DNA of 64,000 nt, taken from Saccharothrix sp. S26. GTDB taxonomy: Bacteria > Actinomycetota > Actinomycetes > Mycobacteriales > Pseudonocardiaceae. The notes beneath the pieces were generated by a model, which worked only from the letters and a program-made list of their open reading frames with translations, was not told the DNA's origin and ran no database searches. Shown here one piece after another: positions 31,349 through 41,785 of this stretch (within the stretch, counting starts at the first letter, position 1; the number at the start of each line of letters is the position of its first letter). Location: positions 124,001 through 188,000 of the forward strand of contig NZ_JAJUWT010000020.1 of assembly GCF_021390395.1 (NCBI RefSeq). Direction: 5' to 3'. A program made the position numbers and the translations under genes.

Positions 31349-32968
31349 ATGATTCTCAACCGCAGGGGCTTCCTGACCTTCACGGCGGCGGCCGGCGGCA
31401 CGCTGCTGGTGGGTTGCGGCGGTCCCGCCACGCAGCACACCGGCACCGCGCTGGGCGAGGACGCGCTGGCCAAGGTGCTGCCGTCCTACGTGCCGGTGGA
31501 CTTCGCCAAGCCCGACCTGCCCGGGGTGAACGGCTCGACGGCCGGCTACCTGAAGTTCCCCACCGACCTCGTCGACGCGGTCAAGGACAAGGTCCTCAAC
31601 GGCGGCGAGGTCACCGCGATGACGCCCGCGTTCTGGCCCCTGCCGCCGGGCCTGGGCGAGAACTCCTACTGGGACGCGGTGAACCAGCGCATCGGCGGCG
31701 TGGTCAAGTTCGAGCAGGTGCAGGGCCAGGACTACCAGGCCAAGCTGGGCGCGATGGTGGCGGCCAGGCAGGTGCCCGAGATCACCGTCATGCCGACGTT
31801 CACCATCCCGCCGCGGTTCAGCGAGGGCGTGGGCCAGGTGTTCGCCGACCTCACCGACTTCCTCAGCGGCGACAAGGTCAAGGACTACCCGCTGCTGGCC
31901 AACATCCCGAGCGAGACGTGGCACGCGTGCGTCTACGGCGGCAAGCTCTACGGCGTGCCGTTCCGCGGCGAGCTGTTCCCCGAGACGATCATGTGGCGCA
32001 AGGACATCGTCGAGCCGCTCGGCGGGGCCGCGCCGAAGAACGTCGACGAGTTCTTCGCGCTGTGCAAGAAGATCAACGACCCGGGCGCGAACCGGTGGGC
32101 GGTCGGCGACGTGTTCCGGTCCATGGTCCGGGTCTTCGGCGACCCCGGCGACTGGAGCCGCGACTCGTCCGGCAAGCTCGTCAACAAGATCGAGACCGAC
32201 GCCTACAAGGAAGCCGTCAAGTTCACCCGCTCGCTGTTCGAGGCCGGGTTCGTGCACCCGACCATCGTGGCCGGCAACAACACCGGCATCAACGAGCTGT
32301 TCGAGGGCGGCCAGATGCTGATCCACCTGGCCGGCATGGGCTACTGGGGCGAGGCGATGCGGCGGCAGCGGCCGAGCAACCCGGCGTTCGGCCTGGAGGC
32401 CATGCCCCTGTTCGCACATGACGGCGGCAAGCCCCGCTACGTCGTCACGGCCCCGACGGCCATGGTCACGCTGTTCCGCAAGGATCTCTCGCCCGACCGG
32501 ATCAAGGAGCTGCTGCGGCTGATGAACTTCGTCGCCGCGCCCGTCGGCACCACCGAGCACTACCTGATCAACTACGGCGTGGAGGGCAAGCACAGCACCC
32601 GTGACGCCAACGGCGCACCGGGCCTGAACGACCTGGGCCGCAAGGAGGTCACGCTGACCTACGGGTTCATGTCGGCCCCGCCGGAGACGATCATCGACGC
32701 GCAGTACCCCGACTTCGTCAAGGCCAAGCACGCCTGGCTGGCCGACGCCTACGAGCACCAGGTGCGCCCGCCGACGTTCGGCCTGCGCATCGAGGAGCCC
32801 GCCGAGTACACGAAGCTGCCCAAGGAGTTCGAGGACCGCACGGCCGACATCCTGCGCGGCCGCAAGCCGGTGTCCGAGGTGGACCAGCTCGCGGCGGACT
32901 GGCGCAAGGCCGGCGGCGACAAGCTGCGCGAGTTCTACGACAAGGCCCTCTCCGATGCCGGGCGCTGA
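31349..32968 (+). CDS. Sugar ABC transporter substrate-binding lipoprotein (LplA/LipO type)
   Basis: Protein of 539 residues, long for a sugar-binding protein, as in the LplA/YtcQ group that takes up complex oligosaccharides. The N-terminus MILNRRGFLTFTAAAGGTLL has a Tat motif (NRRGFLTF) and a lipobox (LVGC), so it is probably exported folded through Tat and then lipidated. The mature part holds the typical MWRKDIVEPLG and AFGLEAMPL segments. It is followed by two permease genes; its last 14 bp overlap the first. No ATPase gene is linked, as is common where a shared MsiK/UgpC-type ATPase serves many importers. Confidence 0.9.
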   Translation: MILNRRGFLTFTAAAGGTLLVGCGGPATQHTGTALGEDALAKVLPSYVPVDFAKPDLPGVNGSTAGYLKFPTDLVDAVKDKVLNGGEVTAMTPAFWPLPPGLGENSYWDAVNQRIGGVVKFEQVQGQDYQAKLGAMVAARQVPEITVMPTFTIPPRFSEGVGQVFADLTDFLSGDKVKDYPLLANIPSETWHACVYGGKLYGVPFRGELFPETIMWRKDIVEPLGGAAPKNVDEFFALCKKINDPGANRWAVGDVFRSMVRVFGDPGDWSRDSSGKLVNKIETDAYKEAVKFTRSLFEAGFVHPTIVAGNNTGINELFEGGQMLIHLAGMGYWGEAMRRQRPSNPAFGLEAMPLFAHDGGKPRYVVTAPTAMVTLFRKDLSPDRIKELLRLMNFVAAPVGTTEHYLINYGVEGKHSTRDANGAPGLNDLGRKEVTLTYGFMSAPPETIIDAQYPDFVKAKHAWLADAYEHQVRPPTFGLRIEEPAEYTKLPKEFEDRTADILRGRKPVSEVDQLAADWRKAGGDKLREFYDKALSDAGR

Positions 32969-33929
32969 CCTGTTGGACCGACCGACGGTCGGGACCCGCA
33001 CGCCGGCAGCCGCCGGCCGGCGTGCGGGGTGGCGGCGCAGGCTGCGACGCGACTGGGTGCTGCTGGTCATGGTGGCGCCCGCCATCGGGCTGCTCACCGT
33101 GTTCCACTACGTGCCGCTGCTGGGCAACGTCGTGGCGTTCCAGGACTACTCGCCGTTCGTGGGCATGGCCTACAGCCCGTGGGTGGGCTTCTCGAACTTC
33201 GTCCGCATCATGGAGGACCCGGAGTTCTGGTCCGCCACGGTCAACACCCTGGTGATCACCGCGTTCCAGCTGGTGTTCTACTTCCCGATCCCGATCGGCC
33301 TGGCGCTGCTGGTGCACAGCCTGCTCAGCCCGCGGCTGCGGATGTTCGTGCAGAGCGTGGTCTACCTGCCGCACTTCTTCTCGTGGGTGCTGGTGATCAC
33401 GCTGTTCCAGCAGATGCTCGGCGGCGCGGGCGTGCTCAACCAGGTGCTGAGGGCCAACGGCGCGGCGACGTTCGACATCATGACCGACCCGGACCTGTTC
33501 ATCGCGCTGGTCACGGCCCAGGGCGTGTGGAAGGACGCGGGCTGGGGCGCGATCGTGTTCCTGGCGGCCCTGGCCACCGTCGACACGAGCCTGTACGAGG
33601 CCGCGGCGGTGGACGGCGCGGGCCGGTGGCGGCGCATGTGGCACGTGACGCTGCCCGCGTTGATCCCGGTGATCGTGCTGCTGCTGATCCTGCGCCTGGG
33701 CGAGGCGCTGACCGTCGGCTTCGAGCAGTTCCTGCTGCAACGCGACGCGGTCGGCCAGGAAGCGGCGGAGGTGCTGGACACCTACGTCTACTTCACCGGC
33801 GTGGTGAACGCCGACTTCTCCTACGCGGCCGCGGCGGGCCTGATCAAGGGCGTGATCGGGCTGCTGCTGGTGCTGGCGGCGAACAAGGTGGCGCACATGG
33901 TGGGCGAGCAGGGGGTGTACTCGCGATGA
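32955..33929 (+). CDS. Sugar ABC transporter permease 1 (LplB type)
   Basis: Integral membrane protein of 324 residues with six predicted TM helices, starting VLLVMVAPAIGLLTVFHYVPLLG. The EAA loop that contacts the ATPase reads YEAAAVDGAGRWRRMWHVTLPAL (about 215-237). It begins inside the binding-protein gene and ends overlapping the second permease gene (ATGA), so the importer subunits are coupled. It matches the LplB/UgpA group. Confidence 0.9.
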   Translation: MPGADLLDRPTVGTRTPAAAGRRAGWRRRLRRDWVLLVMVAPAIGLLTVFHYVPLLGNVVAFQDYSPFVGMAYSPWVGFSNFVRIMEDPEFWSATVNTLVITAFQLVFYFPIPIGLALLVHSLLSPRLRMFVQSVVYLPHFFSWVLVITLFQQMLGGAGVLNQVLRANGAATFDIMTDPDLFIALVTAQGVWKDAGWGAIVFLAALATVDTSLYEAAAVDGAGRWRRMWHVTLPALIPVIVLLLILRLGEALTVGFEQFLLQRDAVGQEAAEVLDTYVYFTGVVNADFSYAAAAGLIKGVIGLLLVLAANKVAHMVGEQGVYSR

Positions 33930-34864
33930 CGACGACCGCTCCGGCGCGGCGCACGGGGGCCGCGCGCAACCGCCCGGCTTGGGACGAGCCGCCCACTCGG
34001 ATCGGCCAGACCGCCAAGGGCGTGCTGGTCGGGCTGGTGCTGCTGGCGGTGCTGTTCCCGCTGTGGGTGGTGGTGGTCACCAGCGTGTCGCCCGCGTCGG
34101 CCATCACCGAGGCGGGCGGCCTGGTGATCGTGCCGGACGGGTTCAGCCTCGGCGCGTACGCCGAACTGCTCTCCGGCGGCGTGGTGACCAGGTCGGTGCT
34201 GGTCAGCACCGGCGTGACGATCATCGGCACGCTGTTCAGCACGGTGGTGACGCTGCTGGCCGCCTACGGGCTGTCGCGGCCCGGGTCGTTCGCGCACCGG
34301 CCGCTGCTGTTCCTGGTGCTGCTGACGTTCCTGTTCGGGCCGGGCCTGATCCCGACCTACCTGCTGGTGAACTCGCTGGGCCTGCTCGACACCTACGCGG
34401 CGCTGGTGCTGCCGGGCGCGGTGGCGGCGTTCAACCTGGTGGTGCTGCGGTCGTTCTTCATGAACCTGCCGCAGGAGGTCATCGACAGCGCCCGCATCGA
34501 CGGGGCGAGCGAGTTCGGCGTGCTGACCCGGATCGTGCTGCCGCTGTCCAAGGGCGTCACGGCGGTCATCGCGCTGTTCTACGGCGTGGGCTACTGGAAC
34601 GCGTTCTTCAACGCCTTCCTGTACCTCAACTCCAACGAGAAGTGGCCGTTGCAGATGGTGCTGCGCACGTACGTGTTGCAGGGCCAGTCGATCCCGGGGG
34701 CGAGCGCGGTCGACTCCACCCTGGACCACACGGGCGGGCCCGTCGCCTCGCTCGCGATCAAGATGGCGGTGATCGTGCTCGCGCTGGTGCCCGTGCTGGT
34801 GGTCTACCCGTTCGTGCAGAAGCACTTCACCAAGGGAGTGATCGTGGGGGCGATCAAGGGATGA
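33926..34864 (+). CDS. Sugar ABC transporter permease 2 (LplC type)
   Basis: Integral membrane protein of 312 residues with six predicted TM helices; TM1 is VLVGLVLLAVLFPLWVVVVTS. The EAA loop IDSARIDGASEFGVLTRIVLP (about 190-210) is intact. Its stop overlaps the GH42 start (ATGA). With its partner permease and the Tat-exported lipoprotein it should import an oligosaccharide, hydrolysed inside by the GH3 and GH42 enzymes. Confidence 0.9.
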   Translation: MTTTAPARRTGAARNRPAWDEPPTRIGQTAKGVLVGLVLLAVLFPLWVVVVTSVSPASAITEAGGLVIVPDGFSLGAYAELLSGGVVTRSVLVSTGVTIIGTLFSTVVTLLAAYGLSRPGSFAHRPLLFLVLLTFLFGPGLIPTYLLVNSLGLLDTYAALVLPGAVAAFNLVVLRSFFMNLPQEVIDSARIDGASEFGVLTRIVLPLSKGVTAVIALFYGVGYWNAFFNAFLYLNSNEKWPLQMVLRTYVLQGQSIPGASAVDSTLDHTGGPVASLAIKMAVIVLALVPVLVVYPFVQKHFTKGVIVGAIKG

Positions 34865-36828
34865 CGGGCCTGCGCTACGGCGGCGACTACAACCCGGAGC
34901 AGTGGCCGGAGGAGGTGTGGGCCGAGGACGTCGAGCTGATGCGCCGGGCCGGGGTGAACACCGCCACCGTCGGCGTGTTCTCGTGGGCGCGCCTCGAGCC
35001 GCGACCGGGTGAGCGCGACTTCGGCTGGCTGGACCGGGTGCTCGACCTGCTGCACGACGGCGGGATCGACGTCTTCCTGGCCACGCCGACCGCGTCGCCG
35101 CCGCCGTGGCTCGGGCGCCGCCACCCCGAGACGCTGCCGGTGGACTTCGACGGCCACCGGCTGGCCTACGGCTCGCGCAACCAGTTCTGCCCCTCGTCCC
35201 CGGTGTACCGGGAGCACGCGTTGTCGCTGGTGTCCGACCTGGCCCAGCGGTACGCCGACCACCCGGCGGTGGTGATGTGGCACGTGGGCAACGAGCTGGG
35301 CCAGGTGTGCCACTGCGACGTGACCGCCGAGCACTTCCGGTCCTGGCTGCGCGAGCGCTACGGCTCGCTGGAGGAGCTGAACGCGGCCTGGCACACCGCG
35401 TTCTGGAGCCAGCGCTACGGCGAGTGGGACGAGGTGATCCCGCCGCGCCGGGCGCCGTACCTGATCAACCCGGGCCAGCGGCTGGACTTCGCCCGGTTCT
35501 GCTCCGACGCGTTGCTGGAGTGCTTCCTCGCCGAACGGGACGTGCTGCGGCGGTTCACCCCGGACGTGCCGGTGACCACGAACTTCATGGGCCTGCAACA
35601 GCCGATGGACTACTGGGAGCTGGCCCGGCACGAGGACGTCGTGTCGCACGACTGGTACCCCGACCCGTTCGACCCGACGGGGCACGTGATGAGCGCGTTG
35701 AGCTACGACCTGATGCGGTCGCTGGCGGGCGGGCCGTGGGTGCTGATGGAGCAGGCGGCGAGCGCCGTGAACTGGCGGCGCGTCAACCCGCCCAAGCCCG
35801 CCGGTCAGCTGCGCGCGCAGTCCGTGCAGGCGGTGGCGCGCGGCGCGGACGCGGTGTGCTTCTTCCAGTGGCGCGCCTCGCGCGGCGGCGCGGAGAAGTA
35901 CCACTCGGGGATGGTGCCGCACGCCGGACCCGACAGCCGGGTGTTCCGCGAGGTGGTGTCCCTCGGCGCGGACCTGCGGGCGCTGGCCCCGGTGACGGGC
36001 GCGTCGGTGACCGCCTCGGTGGCCGTGGTGCTGGACTGGGAGAGCTGGTGGGCCGCGCAGCTCGACGCGCACCCGTCGGGCGACTTCGACCTGCTCTCCC
36101 GGCTGCGCGACTTCTACGAGCCGCTGTTCGACCTCGGCGTGACGGTGGACTTCGCGCACCCGTCGGCGGACCTCTCGGCGTACCGGCTGGTGGTCGTGCC
36201 GAACCTGTACCTGGTGCGCGACCCGGAACCGCTGGTGTCCTACGTGGCAGGCGGCGGCACGGTGGTGATGGGCTTCTTCTCCGGCGTGGTCGACGAGCAC
36301 GACCGCGTGCTGCTGGGCGGGTACCCGGCGCCGTTCCGGCGGATGCTCGGGCTGCGGGTCGAGGAGATGGTGCCGCTCGGCCCGGACGAGGTGCTGACGT
36401 GCACGTCGGCGTCTCTGGGTGAGTTCACCGCCGACTTCTGGTACGACGACCTGCGGGCCGAGGGCGCGGAGGTCGTCGCGTCGCTGGCCGACGGTGTGCC
36501 CGTGGTGCTGCGCAACGCGTTCGGCGCGGGCACGGCCTGGTACGTGGGCACCCGGCCGTCCGCCGACGCGATGGGGCGCCTGCTGTCCCGCGTGGTCGCG
36601 GAGGCGGGCGTCGAACCGGTGCTCCGCCCGCCGCGCGGGGTGGAGGCGGTGCGCCGGGGCGACGTGCTGTTCCTGGTCAACCACGGCGTCGCCGACGTGC
36701 GGCTGGACGTGCCGGGCGCGCACGTCGACCTGCTGACCGGCGCGACCGTGACCGACTCCGTCGTGCTGGGGAGGTTCGGCGTCGCGGCCCTCGCCCCGGC
36801 GGTCGGTCAGGCTCCCGGCGAGCGGTAG
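34861..36828 (+). CDS. GH42 beta-galactosidase, cytoplasmic
   Basis: Protein of 655 residues without signal peptide. It opens RYGGDYNPEQWPEEVWAEDV, characteristic of GH42. The TIM barrel (1-380) has acid/base Glu 145 in WHVGNELGQ and nucleophile Glu 297 in WVLMEQAAS; a trimerisation domain (about 390-590) and a small C-terminal beta domain follow. CHCD near residue 152 may belong to the zinc site seen in some GH42 enzymes. It is the last gene of the importer operon (ATGA coupled), so the transported sugar probably carries beta-galactosyl groups. Full family length. Confidence 0.93.
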   Translation: MTGLRYGGDYNPEQWPEEVWAEDVELMRRAGVNTATVGVFSWARLEPRPGERDFGWLDRVLDLLHDGGIDVFLATPTASPPPWLGRRHPETLPVDFDGHRLAYGSRNQFCPSSPVYREHALSLVSDLAQRYADHPAVVMWHVGNELGQVCHCDVTAEHFRSWLRERYGSLEELNAAWHTAFWSQRYGEWDEVIPPRRAPYLINPGQRLDFARFCSDALLECFLAERDVLRRFTPDVPVTTNFMGLQQPMDYWELARHEDVVSHDWYPDPFDPTGHVMSALSYDLMRSLAGGPWVLMEQAASAVNWRRVNPPKPAGQLRAQSVQAVARGADAVCFFQWRASRGGAEKYHSGMVPHAGPDSRVFREVVSLGADLRALAPVTGASVTASVAVVLDWESWWAAQLDAHPSGDFDLLSRLRDFYEPLFDLGVTVDFAHPSADLSAYRLVVVPNLYLVRDPEPLVSYVAGGGTVVMGFFSGVVDEHDRVLLGGYPAPFRRMLGLRVEEMVPLGPDEVLTCTSASLGEFTADFWYDDLRAEGAEVVASLADGVPVVLRNAFGAGTAWYVGTRPSADAMGRLLSRVVAEAGVEPVLRPPRGVEAVRRGDVLFLVNHGVADVRLDVPGAHVDLLTGATVTDSVVLGRFGVAALAPAVGQAPGER

Positions 36829-36907
36829 GCGTCGACCCTCGATCCGCTCGACGGTCCGCGAACCGCCGACCGGCCGCGCACCCGCGGGCGGCGCTACGCT
36901 CCGGTGG

Positions 36908-37231
36908 ATGAGCGACAACCACGTCGTGGTCATCACCACCACCGACAGCGAGGACGCGGCCGCGGCACTGGCGAAGGCCATCGTGGAGGCGCGGCTGGCG
37001 GCCTGCGTGCAGATCGGCGGCCCGGTCCGCAGCGTCTACCGCTGGGACGGCGAGGTGCACGACGACCGCGAGTGGCAGCTGTGGGTCAAGACCGCCTACG
37101 ACCGGGTGGACGAGCTGACCGAGTTCGTCAAGGCGCGCCACGGCTACGACGTGCCCGAGGTGCTCGCCCTGCCGGTCCTCGGCGGCAACCCCGACTACCT
37201 GGCCTGGGTCACCGACGAGACCCGCCGCTGA
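36908..37231 (+). CDS. cutA: CutA divalent-cation tolerance protein
   Basis: Protein of 107 residues with the CutA1 ferredoxin-like fold: VVITTTDSEDAAAALAKAIVEARLAACVQ, RSVYRWDGEVHDDREWQLWVKT and PEVLALPVLGGNPDYLAWV are all diagnostic. CutA1 forms very stable trimers; despite the name its role is unclear. ATG at 36908 follows a likely -10 TACGCT about 10 bp upstream, so the leader is short or absent. Stands alone. Confidence 0.93.
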   Translation: MSDNHVVVITTTDSEDAAAALAKAIVEARLAACVQIGGPVRSVYRWDGEVHDDREWQLWVKTAYDRVDELTEFVKARHGYDVPEVLALPVLGGNPDYLAWVTDETRR

Positions 37232-37276
37232 GGAACGCCGTGATCAGCGCGGCACCCGTGGCGGCCGGCCAGGCGG

Positions 37277-37417
37277 GTGGCCCGCGCGAGCGGCGACGTG
37301 CGGGACGACGTGCCCACCGTGGACCTGCCCACCCTCGCGAACGCCGTCTCGCCGGCCGCCGAAGCCGACCGCCTCCTCACCCTGGCGCTGACCGGCCTGC
37401 ACCCCCGTGAGCGTTGA
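37277..37417 (+). CDS. Possible short gene of 46 codons
   Basis: A GTG-started frame encoding a 46-residue acidic/Ala-rich peptide (starts MARASGDVRDDVPTVDLPTL, ends TGLHPRER). It has no ribosome site and no family match. The stop lies within the first copy of a 22-bp repeat. It could be the 3' remnant of a lost gene or chance in a high-GC stretch. Confidence 0.2.
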   Translation: MARASGDVRDDVPTVDLPTLANAVSPAAEADRLLTLALTGLHPRER

Positions 37418-37465
37418 ACTCGGGGGTCGCGAGCGTAGGACTCACGCGGCGTGGGCGTAGGACTC
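37409..37465. repeat. Three copies of a 13-bp element at exact 22-bp period
   Basis: GAGCGTTGAACTC (37409-37421), GAGCGTAGGACTC (37431-37443) and GGGCGTAGGACTC (37453-37465) start exactly 22 bp apart, two helical turns, just after the stop of the reverse-strand FAD/Fe-S oxidoreductase gene. It may be an interspersed intergenic repeat of this lineage or a binding array. Confidence 0.65.
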
Positions 37466-37472
37466 TCGCGGG

Positions 37473-40112
37473 TCAGAGGGCCAGGCGGCGGCGGAGCAGG
37501 GTGGCGGTGTGGATCGGGTCGGCCGACGAGCCGTGGCGGACCTGGGTGCGGCAGCTGAAGCCGTCCGCCACGATCGCCGTGCCCTCGTCGGCCGACCGCA
37601 CCGCCGGGAACAACGCCTGCTCACCCACCGCCATCGACACGTCGTAGTGCCCGCGCTCGAACCCGAAGTTGCCCGCCAGGCCGCAGCAGCCCTCCAGCAC
37701 CGACGCCCGCACCCCGGCCTTGGCCAGCAGCTCGCGGTCGGCGTCCAGGCCCAGCTCCGCGTACTGGTGGCAGTGCGGCTGCACGACCGCCCGCCCGTCC
37801 CCCGCGACCGGCTCCACCAGCGGCGACACGTGCTCGGCGAACGTGCGCACCGACTCCGCCAGCCGCACCACGTCCGGGTCGTCGCCCGCCACCTCCAGCG
37901 CGTCGGACTTCAGGAACGCCGTGCAGCTCGGCTCCAACCCCACCACCGGCACCCCGTCGCGCGTCCACGGCCGCAGCACGCGAGCCGTCCGCCGCACCAC
38001 CCGCCGCGCCACGCCCAGCTGACCGGTCGAGAACCACGTCAACCCGCAGCACACCGCGCCCCGCGGCACCTCGACCGCCTGCCCCACGTGACCGAGCACC
38101 GCCGCCGCGTCGAACCCGATCCCCGGCTCGAAGTAGTTGGTGAACGTGTCGGGGAACAACAGCACCCGCTCGCCCGCGCCGACCGGCGTGAACCGCGACT
38201 GGAACGACCGCACGGGCTTGGGCAGCGGCCGTTGCGGCGCCACGCCGGCGAACCGCCCCCACCGCGCCGTCACCCGGTTGACCAGGCGCAACCGCAGCCA
38301 CAGCGGCAGCCACCCCATCGAGTAGTGCGCCGCAGGCCGCACCCGCCGCCGGTAGTGGTGGTGCAGGAACTCGGCCTTGTAGGTGGCCATGTCCACGTCC
38401 ACCGGGCAGTCCCGCTTGCACCCCTTGCAGCCCAGGCACAGGTCCAGCGCGTCCCGGACCTCCTCCGACCGCCATCCGCCGCGCACCACCTGACCGCCCA
38501 GCATCTCGAACAGCAGCCGCGCCCGGCCCCGCGTCGAGTGCTTCTCCTCCCTCGTCACCCGGTAGCTCGGGCACATCACCCCGCCCGAGGTGTTCAGGCA
38601 CTTGCCCACGCCCACGCACCGCCGCGTCGCCGCCGCCAGGTCGCCGCCGTCGGCGCGCAGCGCGAGCGCCGCCCGGGTCGGGATCACCGGCGGCGCGACC
38701 AGCACGCGCAGGTCTTCGTCCAGCTTCGCGGGCGCGACGATCCGGCCCGGGTTCATCCGGTTGCCCGGGTCGAACGCCGCCTTGAACCGCCCGAACGCCT
38801 CGATCGCGGCCGGCGGGTACATCCGCGGCAGCAGCTCCGACCGCGCCTGCCCGTCGCCGTGCTCGCCGGACAGCGACCCGCCGTGCGCCACCACCAGGTC
38901 CGCCGCGTCCTGAAGGAACGACCGGTGCCCGCGCCGGAAGTCGAAGTCGATCCGCACGTGCAGGCAGCCCTCGCCGTAGTGGCCGTAGGTGATGCCGCGC
39001 CGCCCGTGCCCGGCCAGCAGCGCGTCGAACTCCCGCAGGTAGGCGCCCAGCCGCTCGGGCGGCACGGCCGCGTCCTCCCACCCCGACCACGCCTCGCCGC
39101 CGTCGGGCATCCGGGTCGCCAGCCCCGCGCCGTCCTCCCTCACGCGCCACAGCGCGCGCTGCCGTGCCGGATCGGTCACCACCACCGAGTGCGGTGCGAG
39201 CGCGGCGGCCCGGTGCGCCACCGAGTCCTCCGCCGCCTCCACGAACAGCCAGCTCTCGCCGCGGGGCAGCAGCCGCCGCGACTCACCGGCCGCCCGCGCC
39301 AGCTCGGCGTTGAGGCCCTCGATCGTGAGCACGTCCAGCTCCCGCAGCTGGGGGGCCAGGTCGGCGGCGTCGTACGGGCCGTCGAAGCCGAGCACCGCCA
39401 GCACCCGGCGCGGCGGAGCCTCCACCAGCGCCACGGTCGCCCCGAGCACGGTCACGCACGTGCCCTCCGAGCCGACCAGGGCCCGGGTCAGGTCCGGCAG
39501 CGCGTCCAGCCGGTAGCCCGACACCCGCCGGTCCAACGCGGGGAACCACGACAGGTCCACCTCCGGCAGGTCCAGCGGCGGGGGAGTGCGGGTGTCGAAC
39601 CGGCGCCCGTCGGCCAGCAGCACGTCGAGCGCGCGCACGTTGTCGCTGGTCTTGCCCCAGGCGACGGAGTGCGCGCCGCACGCGTCGTTGCCGATCATGC
39701 CGCCGAGCGTGCAGCGGGAGTGGGTGGACGGGTCGGGCCCGAACAGCAGCCCGTGCGGCCGGGCGGCGTCGTTGAGCCGGTCGAGCACCACCCCCGGCTG
39801 CACCACCGCGACCCGCTCCACCGGGTCCACCGAGATCACCCGGTCGAGGTACCGGGAGAAGTCGATCACCAGCCCGGAGCCCGCCGAGTTGCCCGCGATC
39901 GAGGTGCCCGCGCCGCGGTTGGTGATCGGCACGCCGTGCGCGACGGCCACCCCGACCGCGGCCACCACCCCGTCCACCGACCTCGGCCGCACCACGACCG
40001 CGGGCACGTGGCGGTAGTTGGACGCGTCGACGGAGTACAGCGCGCGGTCGCCGGGGTCGGCGAGCACGTCACCGTCCACCTCGGCGCGGAGTTGTTCGAC
40101 GAAACCGGTCAC
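37473..40112 (-). CDS. FAD-linked oxidase / 4Fe-4S oxidoreductase fusion (GlcD-GlpC type)
   Basis: Protein of about 879 residues. FAD-binding PCMH domain (about 20-240; ITNRGAGTSIAGNSAGSGLV, GGMIGNDACGAHS), FAD-oxidase C domain (about 250-510; YGHYGEGCLHVRIDFD, GEHGDGQARSELL), two 4Fe-4S motifs (CVGVGKCLNTSGGVMCPSY and CLGCKGCKRDCPVDV) and a C-terminal CCG domain (GAVCCGLTW, LEGCCGLAGNFGFE). This is the layout of membrane-associated 2-hydroxy-acid (D-lactate-type) dehydrogenases that feed the quinone pool. Start uncertain: GTG at 40112 or 40130; a longer frame reaches across the divergent fabG promoter and is unlikely. The exact substrate cannot be read. Confidence 0.9.
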   Translation of the reverse strand: MTGFVEQLRAEVDGDVLADPGDRALYSVDASNYRHVPAVVVRPRSVDGVVAAVGVAVAHGVPITNRGAGTSIAGNSAGSGLVIDFSRYLDRVISVDPVERVAVVQPGVVLDRLNDAARPHGLLFGPDPSTHSRCTLGGMIGNDACGAHSVAWGKTSDNVRALDVLLADGRRFDTRTPPPLDLPEVDLSWFPALDRRVSGYRLDALPDLTRALVGSEGTCVTVLGATVALVEAPPRRVLAVLGFDGPYDAADLAPQLRELDVLTIEGLNAELARAAGESRRLLPRGESWLFVEAAEDSVAHRAAALAPHSVVVTDPARQRALWRVREDGAGLATRMPDGGEAWSGWEDAAVPPERLGAYLREFDALLAGHGRRGITYGHYGEGCLHVRIDFDFRRGHRSFLQDAADLVVAHGGSLSGEHGDGQARSELLPRMYPPAAIEAFGRFKAAFDPGNRMNPGRIVAPAKLDEDLRVLVAPPVIPTRAALALRADGGDLAAATRRCVGVGKCLNTSGGVMCPSYRVTREEKHSTRGRARLLFEMLGGQVVRGGWRSEEVRDALDLCLGCKGCKRDCPVDVDMATYKAEFLHHHYRRRVRPAAHYSMGWLPLWLRLRLVNRVTARWGRFAGVAPQRPLPKPVRSFQSRFTPVGAGERVLLFPDTFTNYFEPGIGFDAAAVLGHVGQAVEVPRGAVCCGLTWFSTGQLGVARRVVRRTARVLRPWTRDGVPVVGLEPSCTAFLKSDALEVAGDDPDVVRLAESVRTFAEHVSPLVEPVAGDGRAVVQPHCHQYAELGLDADRELLAKAGVRASVLEGCCGLAGNFGFERGHYDVSMAVGEQALFPAVRSADEGTAIVADGFSCRTQVRHGSSADPIHTATLLRRRLAL

Positions 40113-40169
40113 GGCCCGATTCTGATCCACCCGGCGGCCGATGGTGGCGCGCTCGGGGGTACGGGATAG

Positions 40170-40910
<741 letters not shown>

Positions 40911-40948
40911 GCCACCATCAAGCACAACACCTCGGAGGACGGGTTTCA

Positions 40949-41716
40949 GTGACGGGACTGCTCGAAGGCAAGCGGCTGCTCGTGACCGGCGTGATCACGG
41001 ACGCGTCGATCGCCTTCCACGTGGCCAGGGTCGCGCAGGAGCAGGGCGCGCAGGTCGTGCTCACCGGCTTCGGCCGGCTGAGCCTCGTGGAGCGGATCGC
41101 CAAGCGCCTGCCGCAGGCCGCGCCGGTGGTCGAGCTCGACGTGCAGAACCAGGAGCACCTGGACACGCTGGCCGACCGCGTGCGCGAACACGTCGACGGC
41201 CTCGACGGCGTGGTGCACGCGATCGGCTACGCCCCGCCGTCGTGCCTGGGCGCGCCGTTCATGGACGCGCCCTGGGAGGACGTCGCCACGGCCGTGCACA
41301 TCTCGGCCTACTCCTACAAGGCGCTGGTCCAGGCCACCCTGCCGCTGATGGGCCGCGGCGCGTCGGTCGTCGGCCTGGACTTCGACGCCCGCCAGGCGTG
41401 GCCCGCCTACAACTGGATGGGCCCGGCGAAGGCCGCGTTCGAGGCGATCAACCGCTACCTGGCCCGCGACCTGGGCCCGGAGGGCATCCGGGTCAACCTG
41501 GTCTCGGCCGGCCCCGTGCGCACCATGGCCGCCAAGTCGATCCCCGGCTTCGCGCAGCTGGAGGCCATGTGGGGCGAGAAGGCCCCGCTGGGCTGGAACG
41601 TGGACGACCCGGAGCCGGTCGCCAAGTCGGTGTGCGGGCTGCTGTCCGACTGGTTCCCCGCCACCACCGGCTCCATGGTGTTCGTGGACGGCGGCGTGCA
41701 CTTCCTGGGCCTGTAG
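40949..41716 (+). CDS. inhA: NADH-dependent enoyl-ACP reductase
   Basis: Protein of 255 residues, InhA/FabI type: [17 protein letters not shown] at the nucleotide site, [10 protein letters not shown], and [23 protein letters not shown] with the catalytic Tyr-x6-Lys pair. It carries out the last reductive step of fatty acid elongation and, in mycobacteria, is the isoniazid target. GTG start with CGGAGGAC upstream. It is second in the fabG-inhA unit. The sequence 3' of the stop holds imperfect direct repeats and a large inverted repeat. Confidence 0.94.
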   Translation: MTGLLEGKRLLVTGVITDASIAFHVARVAQEQGAQVVLTGFGRLSLVERIAKRLPQAAPVVELDVQNQEHLDTLADRVREHVDGLDGVVHAIGYAPPSCLGAPFMDAPWEDVATAVHISAYSYKALVQATLPLMGRGASVVGLDFDARQAWPAYNWMGPAKAAFEAINRYLARDLGPEGIRVNLVSAGPVRTMAAKSIPGFAQLEAMWGEKAPLGWNVDDPEPVAKSVCGLLSDWFPATTGSMVFVDGGVHFLGL

Positions 41717-41780
41717 GCGACTGCTGCGCCCGGGGGCAGGCGGCTGCTCGCGTCGGGGTCGGGAGGCGGCTGCTCGCGCC
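41715..41780. repeat. Three imperfect direct repeats (AGGCGGCTGCTCGCG type) after inhA
   Basis: Copies begin at about 41715 (degenerate, includes the inhA stop), 41738 and 41764, roughly 25 bp apart, with GGGGTCGGG-type spacers. No function evident. Confidence 0.5.
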
Positions 41781-41785
41781 TGGTA

